Source of the DNA: Nitrospira sp.
GTDB taxonomy: Bacteria; Nitrospirota; Nitrospiria; Nitrospirales; Nitrospiraceae
Reading direction: 5' to 3'
Assembly (NCBI GenBank): GCA_005116745.1
Contig: SWDS01000002.1
Coordinates: 166,652 to 230,651, forward strand
Length of the DNA stretch: 64,000 nucleotides
Shown here: positions 54,968 through 63,451 of the stretch, piece by piece
Position numbering within the stretch: position 1 is the stretch's first letter
Layout of the letters: every line of letters starts with the position of its first letter
The notes under the pieces: generated by a model
What the model was told of the DNA's origin: nothing
Databases searched by the model: none
The model's input: the letters and a program-made list of their open reading frames with translations, nothing else
Program-made: the position numbers and the translations under genes

Positions 54968-55173
54968 CAGAAACTCGTGAATGCCTGCAACACCCTGGTG
55001 ATCGTCGAGCCAACCTGGATGTCATTAAATCCGCCGACTGGATCATCGACCTCGGCCCAGAAGGCGGCGCAACCGGCGGGCAGATCTTTGCGGAAGGCCG
55101 GCCGGAGCAGGTGGCGAAGGTGACGGCGTCACATACAGGAAGGTTCCTGTTTGAAGTGTTGAAACTTGCTTGA
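54968..55173 (+). pseudogene. uvrA 3'-end copy 2
   Basis: About 206 bases, starting at [14 protein letters not shown]. There is one frameshift at the GAGCACAACCTC equivalent, then [20 protein letters not shown] to a conventional UvrA end, [14 protein letters not shown] 44-base run is identical to the matching part of uvrA (in 53190-53233) while flanking parts differ. It follows the VapC gene by 10 bases. Confidence 0.88.
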
Positions 55174-55190
55174 GCCTAGGTAGCTTGCGA

Positions 55191-56129
55191 TCAGTAATTG
55201 TCTAATAATTGTGGATCGCATAAAATTTCGTAGCATCGCCCATCCGGGCGGCCATCTTTATCTATTCCACCCAGAATAGATCCTAGGTTCAGCTCCGAGC
55301 TACCAAGTGCACGTATTAAGGAGTGACCATGATACGCGCTACCTGATGGGTGTCGTTGTGGGTTAACCACGCCTTCATGGATGACGGCGTTCTTGAGAAT
55401 CGAACCATTAAAATAGGCGATAATTTTTGAATGCAGGTGGTTCACATAATTCGTGAGATGGTCAAGCTTCTCAAAGTATTCGCCGTGGACCAGCCGATGC
55501 CGTAATGCTCCTTTCCCCTTGTCTTCCTTTGTGCCCCACAAGTCTTCCTTCAGATCCTTCCCAAGAATCTGTTCAAGTTTGATGAAGTCAATCGAGTACT
55601 TGGTTCCACTCGAGTTCTTCTTGCATAGAGCCTCAATCGCGCTTAGCATCAATAGCAGTTTAGACGAATACCCGGTGGTGTTAGTGGCATCTTTCCAATA
55701 TTGATAAAATGCATCCGGCACCTCTGAATTTTCGAGCAGTACTTCTAGTGCCCAGCGCTCGTTTTCTTCAAACATGAGGCCGACTGGCCCATGCGGTTTT
55801 GTCCACCTGAAGACACCACAACTACAGTCACTGCGAAGCACAAAGTAGGGTTGATCAAGCCATTCCATATAACATTGACTCAGTACGAAAATCCGGCAGG
55901 CAATCTTTGTCAGGCGTTCCCCAAATTCTCGTCTAGCCTCCTTAACGTTACCTGCCTCAATGTTGAACCTTGCTAACCAATACTGATGAGTCCAGTAACC
56001 CTGATCCAGATTTTCCTGCCAAGCGGAAAGTTCAACTTCGTTGCAGGTAAATCCGAAACCTTGACCAGAAGACTGATCGACTGCATTATCAGCAAGCGTG
56101 TGGATACGCTGTTCAATCAGATACCGCAT
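55191..56129 (-). CDS. HEPN-domain protein (Apea-like)
   Basis: 312 residues. The helical C-terminal half has LLLMLSAIEALCKKNSSG and ALRHRLVHGEYFEKL, an R-x4-H HEPN motif; the N-terminal part has aromatic-rich helices and a Cys pair (CSCGVFRW). Such Apea-like HEPN proteins are thought to be RNases in defence systems. It lies immediately after the second uvrA copy, on the opposite strand, so it may be the cargo of a third cassette. Confidence 0.65.
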   Translation of the reverse strand: MRYLIEQRIHTLADNAVDQSSGQGFGFTCNEVELSAWQENLDQGYWTHQYWLARFNIEAGNVKEARREFGERLTKIACRIFVLSQCYMEWLDQPYFVLRSDCSCGVFRWTKPHGPVGLMFEENERWALEVLLENSEVPDAFYQYWKDATNTTGYSSKLLLMLSAIEALCKKNSSGTKYSIDFIKLEQILGKDLKEDLWGTKEDKGKGALRHRLVHGEYFEKLDHLTNYVNHLHSKIIAYFNGSILKNAVIHEGVVNPQRHPSGSAYHGHSLIRALGSSELNLGSILGGIDKDGRPDGRCYEILCDPQLLDNY

Positions 56130-56329
56130 TCAGACTTCCACAACCAGGCGAGGCAAAAATAAGACATACTGATCCGACCATGAAAGAGTACGCACTTTGC
56201 AAGCAAGAACATCCCGAAAATCCGCTGTTTATTTGCTTTCCAAGAATTAAGGCACGCACTATTTAGCGTTCGCCTCAGTAATATTCTCCGATCGGTCCTT
56301 AGTATCTGCCTTACGTGCAGATCCCGGAG

Positions 56330-57757
56330 TTACTCCTCGTCTGGCTTTTTAGGCTTCGCCGGAGGCTGTTCACCTTCCAGCTTCTTGTGCAGATACTTTT
56401 TGCTGAACGTGGTGATGCCAAAGGCAAGTCCGATAGCGATGGGGACGAACACCGCCGAGGCAATATTCGCATTCTTGAGCCAACCCATTTCCTGAAACCC
56501 TTTGAACACATATCCACAAAGTCCTGCCAGGTAATAGGCGATGACAATAATCGACAACCCCTCGACGGTGTGCTGTAGCAGCACTTGGCTCTTCGTCGTC
56601 TTGTCGACGCTTTTAAGCAGTGCGAGGTTCTGCGATTCCAGAATCAAGTCGATACGGGTCCGAATGATGGTGATGATGCCCTCGAATCCGCCACGGAGCG
56701 TGTCGATACGACGCAAGAGCTGTTGATGCCCTTCCGCCACACCAGTAATACCGCTCAACACATAATCGGAGATGGGCCGATAGGACTCCATGGGGTGCTC
56801 GGCAAGAGACGCCAACGTCGTATGCACGATCTTGTCATAGGGAAGCGAGGCGGACAGCTCGAAGTGAAGTGTTCCAGCCATGCGGTTAGTCTTGAGCAGA
56901 TCCTGCGTGAGGGTATTCAACCAGCGTTGCAACGTCTGGGAATCAGCGTGTCCGATGTGGTTCGTGATGATCTCGCGCTGTTTCAGATGAACCTGCTCGA
57001 ACTTATAGACCTGATCGACGGCAGCGGAGAACAGCGGTTTCTGCATCAGTAGCAAATGATAGTAGGTCTCGATCCGCACAATGGCATCGACAATGTCTTT
57101 CAGGCGTGAGGGATCGCCTTGCGACGGCCCGACACTGACCCAATACCGTTCTCGCTCTTGGTCGTCCGGTGTAAAACTTGTCGCGACACATGTCTGCTCA
57201 TTGAAGATTCGGCTGCCGTACAAAACCGGGCCAGGCATTAGTCCGCGCAACTCCTGACGAGGCGGGAGCATGCCCGTCGTCAGCAGAATGTCCAAACGGC
57301 AGACCACCGTCCCAAGCGGCTCCACGGGAAACGTGTACTCTGAAAACGTCAATGGCCCAAAAGTCGGTGCGCCGTTCGCTTGCGGTGGTAGATGCCAGAG
57401 CTGGTAACTATAGTATTCCGTATGGGCTTGCCAGATGAGGATAAGCCGATCGCCGTGTTCCGATTCCTTCACACCGTAGCCGAAATTCTCCCTGACGTAG
57501 GTCGCCTCGGCAGAAATCTTAAGATGTCCCAACAGCGATTGGAATTCCACCCGACTGGCTGGACGCTGTGTCGGCGGGTCGGACATCCGAAAGGCTTTAT
57601 AGTGCACATGGGCTGGGGCCCGCAGCCATCTCCCGATCGGCTGGTGCGGGCGTTCGTGTAACTTTCTCAACAAGGCCTCGGCTCCTGGCCGAGACGTATC
57701 TGGCTGATTCACGTGTGTGTTCTCCCTCTTCGTATACGCTCTCTCATCCAACTCCAC
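56330..57757 (-). CDS. DUF3422 family membrane protein
   Basis: 475 residues; ATG with GGAG upstream at 57757, or a GTG at 57712. The N-terminus has LHERPHQPIGRWLRAPAHV, the typical DUF3422 opening, and the centre long helices. Two transmembrane helices near the C-terminus (about 398-418 and 430-450) are followed by a Lys/Pro-rich tail (PPAKPKKPDEE). Function unknown; inner-membrane location inferred. Confidence 0.85.
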   Translation of the reverse strand: MELDERAYTKRENTHVNQPDTSRPGAEALLRKLHERPHQPIGRWLRAPAHVHYKAFRMSDPPTQRPASRVEFQSLLGHLKISAEATYVRENFGYGVKESEHGDRLILIWQAHTEYYSYQLWHLPPQANGAPTFGPLTFSEYTFPVEPLGTVVCRLDILLTTGMLPPRQELRGLMPGPVLYGSRIFNEQTCVATSFTPDDQERERYWVSVGPSQGDPSRLKDIVDAIVRIETYYHLLLMQKPLFSAAVDQVYKFEQVHLKQREIITNHIGHADSQTLQRWLNTLTQDLLKTNRMAGTLHFELSASLPYDKIVHTTLASLAEHPMESYRPISDYVLSGITGVAEGHQQLLRRIDTLRGGFEGIITIIRTRIDLILESQNLALLKSVDKTTKSQVLLQHTVEGLSIIVIAYYLAGLCGYVFKGFQEMGWLKNANIASAVFVPIAIGLAFGITTFSKKYLHKKLEGEQPPAKPKKPDEE

Positions 57758-57923
57758 GTTTGACGCGACGATCGCGTCAGGAACCTTGCATCCGAACGAT
57801 CATGCCGACAGGGATGACCTCCGCGACAAGCCACGCTCCCTCACAGCAGAGACGAGCCTAGCACTCGGCGTGGGCACGCTTCAATGATGATGGAGTCGAT
57901 GTCGGTCGGGACGCGCGAAGGCT

Positions 57924-58484
57924 TCAGTTACAGGATGGATCGAAGGGCATGTCGACGTACGGCTGATAGGCTTCGCCCAGCGTGAGAAGAATGTCCCCCC
58001 AGACACGCGTCGGTTCTTTTTCAAACACTGCCTGCGAATCTGCGGGTAAGGTGATCCAGGAGCCAGTTTTCATTTCATTCTCCAGCTGGCCTGGTCCCCA
58101 CCCCGAATAGCCAAGATAGGCGCGGAAAGATTCCTTCGTCCCGACACCGGTGAGAATGCGTTCGACCATGCCGACGTCTCCGCCAAGGCACACTCCGTCG
58201 AACACGTGGTGCGCATTATCCGGAAACTGATCACCCCGGTACAGCAGCATCACTTGATTCGTCTGCACCGGACCACCGGCATAGAGCACATGGGCTGATC
58301 CCTCCAGCACCGGGATCTGAGGCAAGGCCTCAGAGATGGACATGGCCGTCGGACGGTTTACGATGACGCCAAGCGCTCCTTCCGATCCATGTTCACATAG
58401 CAACACAACGGTCTGGCGGAAGTTCGGATCGCGAAGGCTTGGCGCCGCGATCAGAAACATCCCTTTATGAAGTTTGGTGTCCAT
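57924..58484 (-). CDS. AlgH/YqgE family protein (UPF0301)
   Basis: 186 residues from the ATG at 58484 (8 extra codons in the longer frame). Pattern KGMFLIAAPSLRDPNFRQTV, GALGVIVNRP, LYAGGPVQTNQVMLL and RAYLGYSGWGPGQLENEM. Family members affect alginate regulation in pseudomonads. The true biochemical role is unknown. Confidence 0.93.
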   Translation of the reverse strand: MDTKLHKGMFLIAAPSLRDPNFRQTVVLLCEHGSEGALGVIVNRPTAMSISEALPQIPVLEGSAHVLYAGGPVQTNQVMLLYRGDQFPDNAHHVFDGVCLGGDVGMVERILTGVGTKESFRAYLGYSGWGPGQLENEMKTGSWITLPADSQAVFEKEPTRVWGDILLTLGEAYQPYVDMPFDPSCN

Positions 58485-58562
58485 AGAGCGAAATCCTACT
58501 CTGCCCACGCAACTTGCGCAAGCACTGGGCAGCTCTCAGCAGGAAATGACAGTGGCGAGAAT

Positions 58563-59354
58563 TTACATCTTGTACAGCGACGTACGACGGTCGCGAAGCA
58601 GATCGTTGTAGCGATTCAAACTCTTGTTGCGGGCTTGCGCCGGATCAATCTCAACGATCGTCAGCTCTTCTTGGTCATGCGACGCCCGATGTTGAATCAC
58701 CCCCTTCGGGGTGACCACTTCGCTCTGGCCGATATAGGTCAACCGCTCTTTGCCACCCCGTGCCTCGCTACCAATTCGATTGCACGTCACGGCAAACACC
58801 CGATTTTCGAGACATCGCACCGGCATGGAATCCGGGCAGTTCGGCAAGACCAGATTGGAGGGATGACAAATGATCTCGGCCCCCTGCATCGCTAAGGTGC
58901 GTGCCGCCTCCGGGTAGTACCAATCGAAACAAATCATGATCCCGATCTTTGCAGCTCCGATGTCCCACACAAGAAATCCTGAGTCGCCGGGCGTGAAGTA
59001 TTGTGTCTCTTCGAAAAAGAGATGGGTTTTCCGATAGCATCCCAGAAAACCAGACGGTCCCACGACCACGGCGGAGTTGTAGCAGCGGGAACCAGATCGT
59101 TCAGGAAGTCCCGCCACAAGGTGCATCTTGCGGCGTTTCGCGATGTCGACCAGACAACGGACCGTGGGACCATCAGGAACCGGTTCAGCGAGCTGATACG
59201 CTTCCTGTTGTGAAAGAAACTGATAGCCGGATGCAAACAACTCCGGCAGTACAATGAGATCCGCATCCGCCTGATCCAGCTTGGCCGTGACCATCTCCAG
59301 ATTCTTGGCCACCTCACCGAACTGTGGATCGAATTGGTAGAATCCGACTTGCAC
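58563..59354 (-). CDS. Carbon-nitrogen hydrolase (nitrilase superfamily)
   Basis: 263 residues. Catalytic triad seen: Glu in IVLPELFASGYQ, Lys in GCYRKTHLF, and Cys in IMICFDWYYPE. Members hydrolyse amides, nitriles or carbamoyl compounds; the specific substrate cannot be told, though similarity is closest to omega-amidase/N-carbamoylputrescine-type enzymes. It stands between AlgH and the SmbP gene, with a hairpin upstream. Confidence 0.9.
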   Translation of the reverse strand: MQVGFYQFDPQFGEVAKNLEMVTAKLDQADADLIVLPELFASGYQFLSQQEAYQLAEPVPDGPTVRCLVDIAKRRKMHLVAGLPERSGSRCYNSAVVVGPSGFLGCYRKTHLFFEETQYFTPGDSGFLVWDIGAAKIGIMICFDWYYPEAARTLAMQGAEIICHPSNLVLPNCPDSMPVRCLENRVFAVTCNRIGSEARGGKERLTYIGQSEVVTPKGVIQHRASHDQEELTIVEIDPAQARNKSLNRYNDLLRDRRTSLYKM

Positions 59355-59376
59355 GTCACACTCCCGTCATACACGA

Positions 59377-59403
59377 ACGGGCAGGGAGTGTGTCCCTGCC
59401 CGT
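59377..59403. terminator. Strong 11-bp hairpin between SmbP and nitrilase genes
   Basis: ACGGGCAGGGA, 5 bases, TCCCTGCCCGT: perfect arms. There is no T-run on the minus strand, so it may terminate weakly or protect the SmbP transcript end. Confidence 0.6.
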
Positions 59404-59452
59404 CTGAAAACTCGCTGACCGCTAAAAGACGTCAGCGACAAACCCTGCTGCG

Positions 59453-59800
59453 TTACTTTACTTCAGCCAAATGCGTCGCGCCGCCATCTGCATGTTCCGT
59501 GCATGCATCGGCATGTCCGGCCTTGCCATGTTTCACAGCTTCCGTCAGGTGTTTGATCCCTTCCATCAAATGGGGATTTTTCAGTCCAGCAGCCGTCGCA
59601 TGTTTGAGGGCTTCACTCGCATGCTCAACACAGGCGTCCGCATGCCCTTCTTTCCCATGTGATGCAGCGCCTCTCGCGTGTTCGACCGCTTCAGCCACAT
59701 GCTTGTCGCCGGCGAGCGCTAAACCCGTCAGCACCGGCACGCCAACCAATACACCAAGTCCGAACACCAACATCGCACTACGACAGATTCTTCTCATCAT
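59453..59800 (-). CDS. smbP: Small metal-binding protein SmbP-like
   Basis: 115 residues with AAGGAGG before the ATG. Signal peptide to A-L-A-G (about residue 31). The mature protein repeats helices rich in His: VAEAVEHARGAASHGKEGHA, then ADACVEHASEALKHA and LTEAVKHGKAGHADACTEHA. Histidines at seven-residue spacing are those of the Nitrosomonas europaea SmbP family, which binds copper and other divalent metals in the periplasm. Two Cys in ADACxEH are additional candidates for ligation. Confidence 0.9.
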   Translation of the reverse strand: MMRRICRSAMLVFGLGVLVGVPVLTGLALAGDKHVAEAVEHARGAASHGKEGHADACVEHASEALKHATAAGLKNPHLMEGIKHLTEAVKHGKAGHADACTEHADGGATHLAEVK

Positions 59801-59883
59801 GGCTGCCTCCTTGATGGTTGAAGATGCGAACTTTTACGTTGGAAAATACTTGAATTCACCTTACACAGCGTTCTGCAAGACTG

Positions 59884-60762
59884 TCAAGAAGGTTTGGAGG
59901 CTGGACCAAACCCAAGCATTTTCTGAAGCGCATGAAAATCTTTTTCGGCTGGACAGGCGAAGTCTCGACTCCACTCCCACCACGACCCAGGATAGTTTCT
60001 GAGCTTTGAATACCCGACAAGCTTGAGGATGAAATAGAGCCAGGCCGATCGCACGCCACCGGTACAGTAGCAAATGACGTCCTGTCCGTTGCCGATCCCC
60101 TTTGCGACCAACATCTCCTTGATCACCGACAGATCTTTCACCGTCGCATCCTTATTCAAAAACCCATTCCACGCCACGTGGATGGCTGAGGGGATGTGAC
60201 CGGGCCGTGGGATACCCGACAGCTCTTTGCCTAGATACTCTTCAACGCTGCGCGCATCGAGAATCGCCGTCTGTGGATGCGGCCCCCTGACAAGGTCTTT
60301 CAGATCATCTTTCAATGCAATCAAATCCAGACGTGGTCGAGCGGTGAAGTTTCCCCTCGGTGGGGAAACCAGTCCATGCTCAAACGGCCGCTTTTCCGCC
60401 GTCCACTTCACCCACCCCCCATCCAAAATACGCAACCGGGTGTGGCCCAGATAGTCCAACATCCAAAACATCCGCCCTTCGTCGCCCCAGTTGTCGAACG
60501 GATTGGAATAGATCACCACCTCACTGTCTTGATTGACCCCAAGCCGCTGGAGAATACGCTCGATCTCGCCGAGAGCTGGATTGAGCAAGCCTTTCGCGAC
60601 GGCATTGGGATCGCTATATTCATGCCACGTGGAATGCACGGCCCCGGGAATATGCCCGCCGAATTCATATGCGGCCTTGCCTCGCACGTCGATAATCACC
60701 ACGCCCGATTGACCGAGCTGCTGCTGAAGCGATTCAGTATCGATGAGTAATGGATGTGTCAC
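59884..60762 (-). CDS. Two-domain rhodanese sulfurtransferase
   Basis: 292 residues, probable thiosulfate or 3-mercaptopyruvate sulfurtransferase. N-terminal inactive domain (VVIDVRGKAAYEFGGHIPGA, VVIYSNPFDNWGDEGR) and a C-terminal catalytic domain with ILDARSVEEYLG and the active Cys in VICYCTGGVRSAWLY. It transfers sulfane sulfur to thiols or cyanide. Separated from the cytochrome gene by 34 bases on the same strand. Confidence 0.92.
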   Translation of the reverse strand: MTHPLLIDTESLQQQLGQSGVVIIDVRGKAAYEFGGHIPGAVHSTWHEYSDPNAVAKGLLNPALGEIERILQRLGVNQDSEVVIYSNPFDNWGDEGRMFWMLDYLGHTRLRILDGGWVKWTAEKRPFEHGLVSPPRGNFTARPRLDLIALKDDLKDLVRGPHPQTAILDARSVEEYLGKELSGIPRPGHIPSAIHVAWNGFLNKDATVKDLSVIKEMLVAKGIGNGQDVICYCTGGVRSAWLYFILKLVGYSKLRNYPGSWWEWSRDFACPAEKDFHALQKMLGFGPASKPS

Positions 60763-60796
60763 GATGCCTAGCTCTTTCTAGCCCACGACGGGCAAT

Positions 60797-62083
60797 TCAG
60801 CTGTGCGCGACAGCTTTGCAACTGTTGCCATCCTGTTGGCGACGGACGTGCGATCGCCCGGTTTCTTGGTGCTCCAATGCGGTTTTCAACTCGCCCGATA
60901 ACGGAAACTCTTGCTCATAGACGACAAATCGATAGGGATCGTTGCCGGTCAAGCCGTATTTCGTGTGCAACATCTCATGCTGTCCATCGGTCAGAATATG
61001 GTACCGCACCCGTGTTTTCAGCTTCAGTCCGTCCGTCTTCTCGGGTATCCGATACGCAAACTGATAGTCACGGCTGGCCTGCGGGAACAGTCGATTATCA
61101 TACAACTCTACGATGACAGGCTGCCAGAGTATCCACCGCCCCATCGTGGAACTCTGCTGCTCCAGTATGTGTCCCTGCTGATCTTCGACAAGGAACTCCA
61201 CCGTAAAAAATCGATCGGGGTCACCTGTTGGAATCTTATGCCCGGCACCAGCATTCGTCAGCGTGAGCGTAAACCCAACCCGATCGCCAGGCTTCGGAAC
61301 AGAGATATCCGCTTTCACCTGAACAGCAATCGCTCGCGACACCATCCCTTGATCATGTCCGCCCCGCCAGAGATGTTGACGCCCCTTGCGGACCGGTCCA
61401 CCCAAAGCCACCGGTCTCTCAATCTCCGGCATGTGGCAACTCTGGCAGATGAAGCCTTGCTCCTGCCAGTACTGGCCTTCATATTCCGCATAGGTCCCGC
61501 AGGGTCCCACGTTATAGAACTGGGCCGGGCCGGACACTACATTATGACAGCGGTAGCACAGCTGAGCTGTTTTAAAATTTGGGTCAAATTTCGTGGGATG
61601 TGGCGCCACGGAATCTTCGAACGGCCCATGGATCACGCCATCGCGCACATGGCAGGCCGCACAGGTGACCGATTCCTTTTGATACTCCGGATCATAGTGC
61701 GGGTTTGGCTCTTGAATGGCTTTCTCGACTCGTCCACGTGGAATCTCTTTCACCAGTGTGGGCTGCTGATTCTCGAGCGGTGTATGGCAATTCAGGCAAA
61801 CCCAAATGTTCTTATCCTTCTTCCAGTAGGCCTGAAAAAACGGATCTTCGTAGGCATGGGCATGAATGCTCGTCTTCCATTCCTCATAGATCTCACGGTG
61901 ACATTGGCCACAGGATTCGGCTTTGAGACTGGTCAACCCTTTAGGGACGTTCTGAAACGGAATGGCATGGGCATAGTCATCGCGTAACCCGAAGATCACG
62001 ACCGGTTTGATCTCCGCGTAATAGAGATACACGATGGCCGCAGCCACAATGGCCCCGAGAACAATCTTCAGTCCACGTGTCAT
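60797..62083 (-). CDS. Membrane-anchored pentahaem cytochrome c
   Basis: 428 residues. N-terminal transmembrane anchor (ILGAIVAAAIVYLYYA region), then five CxxCH haem sites: CGQCH, CLNCH, CAACH, CYRCH and CQSCH. A strand-rich C-terminal domain (about 250-400) follows. The arrangement resembles cytochrome c-554-type electron carriers. It overlaps the next gene by 4 bases. A role in electron transfer of nitrification or sulfur metabolism (rhodanese neighbour) is possible but not shown. Confidence 0.9.
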   Translation of the reverse strand: MTRGLKIVLGAIVAAAIVYLYYAEIKPVVIFGLRDDYAHAIPFQNVPKGLTSLKAESCGQCHREIYEEWKTSIHAHAYEDPFFQAYWKKDKNIWVCLNCHTPLENQQPTLVKEIPRGRVEKAIQEPNPHYDPEYQKESVTCAACHVRDGVIHGPFEDSVAPHPTKFDPNFKTAQLCYRCHNVVSGPAQFYNVGPCGTYAEYEGQYWQEQGFICQSCHMPEIERPVALGGPVRKGRQHLWRGGHDQGMVSRAIAVQVKADISVPKPGDRVGFTLTLTNAGAGHKIPTGDPDRFFTVEFLVEDQQGHILEQQSSTMGRWILWQPVIVELYDNRLFPQASRDYQFAYRIPEKTDGLKLKTRVRYHILTDGQHEMLHTKYGLTGNDPYRFVVYEQEFPLSGELKTALEHQETGRSHVRRQQDGNSCKAVAHS

Positions 62084-63024
62084 GCGTTCAGAAGCGCGCC
62101 GATGTGTGCGTGAACGGAGGCGGCAAGCGCCGTTAGGTTATATCCGCCTTCGAGTGAGGAGAGAATACGGCCGTTCGCGTGGCGTGTGGCGATACCCGCC
62201 ACAATCTCGGTTAACTCCGCATAGCCGGATTCAGTCAATCCCATACTCGCCAACGGATCATCCTTATGCGCATCGAAGCCGGCTGAGATGATGACAAACT
62301 CTGGCTTGAAATCATCTGCTGCCGCTAGCAGCACTTTCTGAAACACAGCGCGATACTCGTCGTCTCCCTCACCGGCTTCCATCGGCACATTGATGGTGAA
62401 TCCTTCCCCAGCTCCCTTGCCGCGCTCCGTTCCTCGGCCTGTGCCCGGATAATGGGGATACTGGTGGGTACTGAAGAAGAGAATCGAGGGATCGTCCTCA
62501 AAGCTATGCTGCGTCCCATTCCCATGGTGCACATCCCAATCAACAATCAAGACTCGCGTGAGTCCATACTTTTTCTGGAGATAGCGGGCAGCAATCGCCA
62601 CATTATTGAAGAAGCAGAACCCCATCGCTTGTCCCGCTTCAGCATGATGACCTGGAGGCCGAACAGCGCAGAACACGTGATCAACCTCCTGTGCCATGAT
62701 GGCATCCACCGCCGCCAGTGCGCCTCCCGCCGCTAAATAGGCAGCCTGCAGTGTGCCTGGGGACATAGACGTATCAGGATCGAGCGAGACACGGCCACTC
62801 GCGGGTGCTTGGCGGGTGAGCGACGCCAGATAATTGGAATTGTGGACTTGCGTGATCCACTCATCCTCGGCCTTTCGCGGCTCGATCCTGACCAATCGAG
62901 CAGCGACTCCGCTCTCCTCCAATCGCTGCATGATCGCGCGCAACCGATTGGGAGACTCGGGATGCCCGGCTCCCATGTCATGCTCAAGATACGCTGGATG
63001 ATAGACGAGACCTGTCTTCCCCAT
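62080..63024 (-). CDS. Histone deacetylase family protein (AcuC-like)
   Basis: 314 residues from the ATG at 63024. HDAC fold: HDMGAGHPESPNRL, RPPGHHAEAGQAMGFCFFNN (His pair), VLIVDWDVHHGNGTQ (zinc Asp, His) and GFDAHKDDPL. Bacterial homologues deacetylate acetyl-CoA synthetase or polyamines. Its reading frame ends inside the cytochrome start, so the two are coupled in one transcript. Confidence 0.93.
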   Translation of the reverse strand: MGKTGLVYHPAYLEHDMGAGHPESPNRLRAIMQRLEESGVAARLVRIEPRKAEDEWITQVHNSNYLASLTRQAPASGRVSLDPDTSMSPGTLQAAYLAAGGALAAVDAIMAQEVDHVFCAVRPPGHHAEAGQAMGFCFFNNVAIAARYLQKKYGLTRVLIVDWDVHHGNGTQHSFEDDPSILFFSTHQYPHYPGTGRGTERGKGAGEGFTINVPMEAGEGDDEYRAVFQKVLLAAADDFKPEFVIISAGFDAHKDDPLASMGLTESGYAELTEIVAGIATRHANGRILSSLEGGYNLTALAASVHAHIGALLNA

Positions 63025-63133
63025 ATACACCCTCACACGCACACGCAATTTCAAGTCAGAGTATCATGCAGAAAACGCCATAGACAATGTGCGTCAGCAC
63101 TGCTATCGTTTCCCACGAACAACAGGAGCCATC

Positions 63134-63451
63134 ATGCCCAATCCACGAATCGAACCGCTGAAGAAATTCCTGGCCATGGACCCGAACGACGATGTCGCCT
63201 GGTTTGGGTTGGGGAAAGCCTACATGGACGACGGGAACTTTGAAGAAGCCGCGAAGGCGCTCCAGCAATGCATCACGGTAAAACCTACCTACTCAGCTGC
63301 CTATTATGGGCTCGCGCAATCTCTCCAGAAACTGGAGCGCCTCGACGAATGCCGAACCGTCTGTGCGACGGGCATTGACGTCTCGACGAAGAACGGTGAT
63401 GCCATGGTGACGAAGAATCTTGAGGCGTTGACGCGTTCGTTGCCGTCGTGA
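63134..63451 (+). CDS. TPR-repeat protein
   Basis: 105 residues from the ATG at 63134 with CAGGAG upstream. Two to three tetratricopeptide repeats: DDVAWFGLGKAYMDDGNFEE, then AAKALQQCITVKPTYSAAYY and GLAQSLQKLERLDECR. A small scaffold or chaperone-like protein without signal peptide. The stop overlaps the GTG of the next gene by 4 bases. Confidence 0.85.
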   Translation: MPNPRIEPLKKFLAMDPNDDVAWFGLGKAYMDDGNFEEAAKALQQCITVKPTYSAAYYGLAQSLQKLERLDECRTVCATGIDVSTKNGDAMVTKNLEALTRSLPS

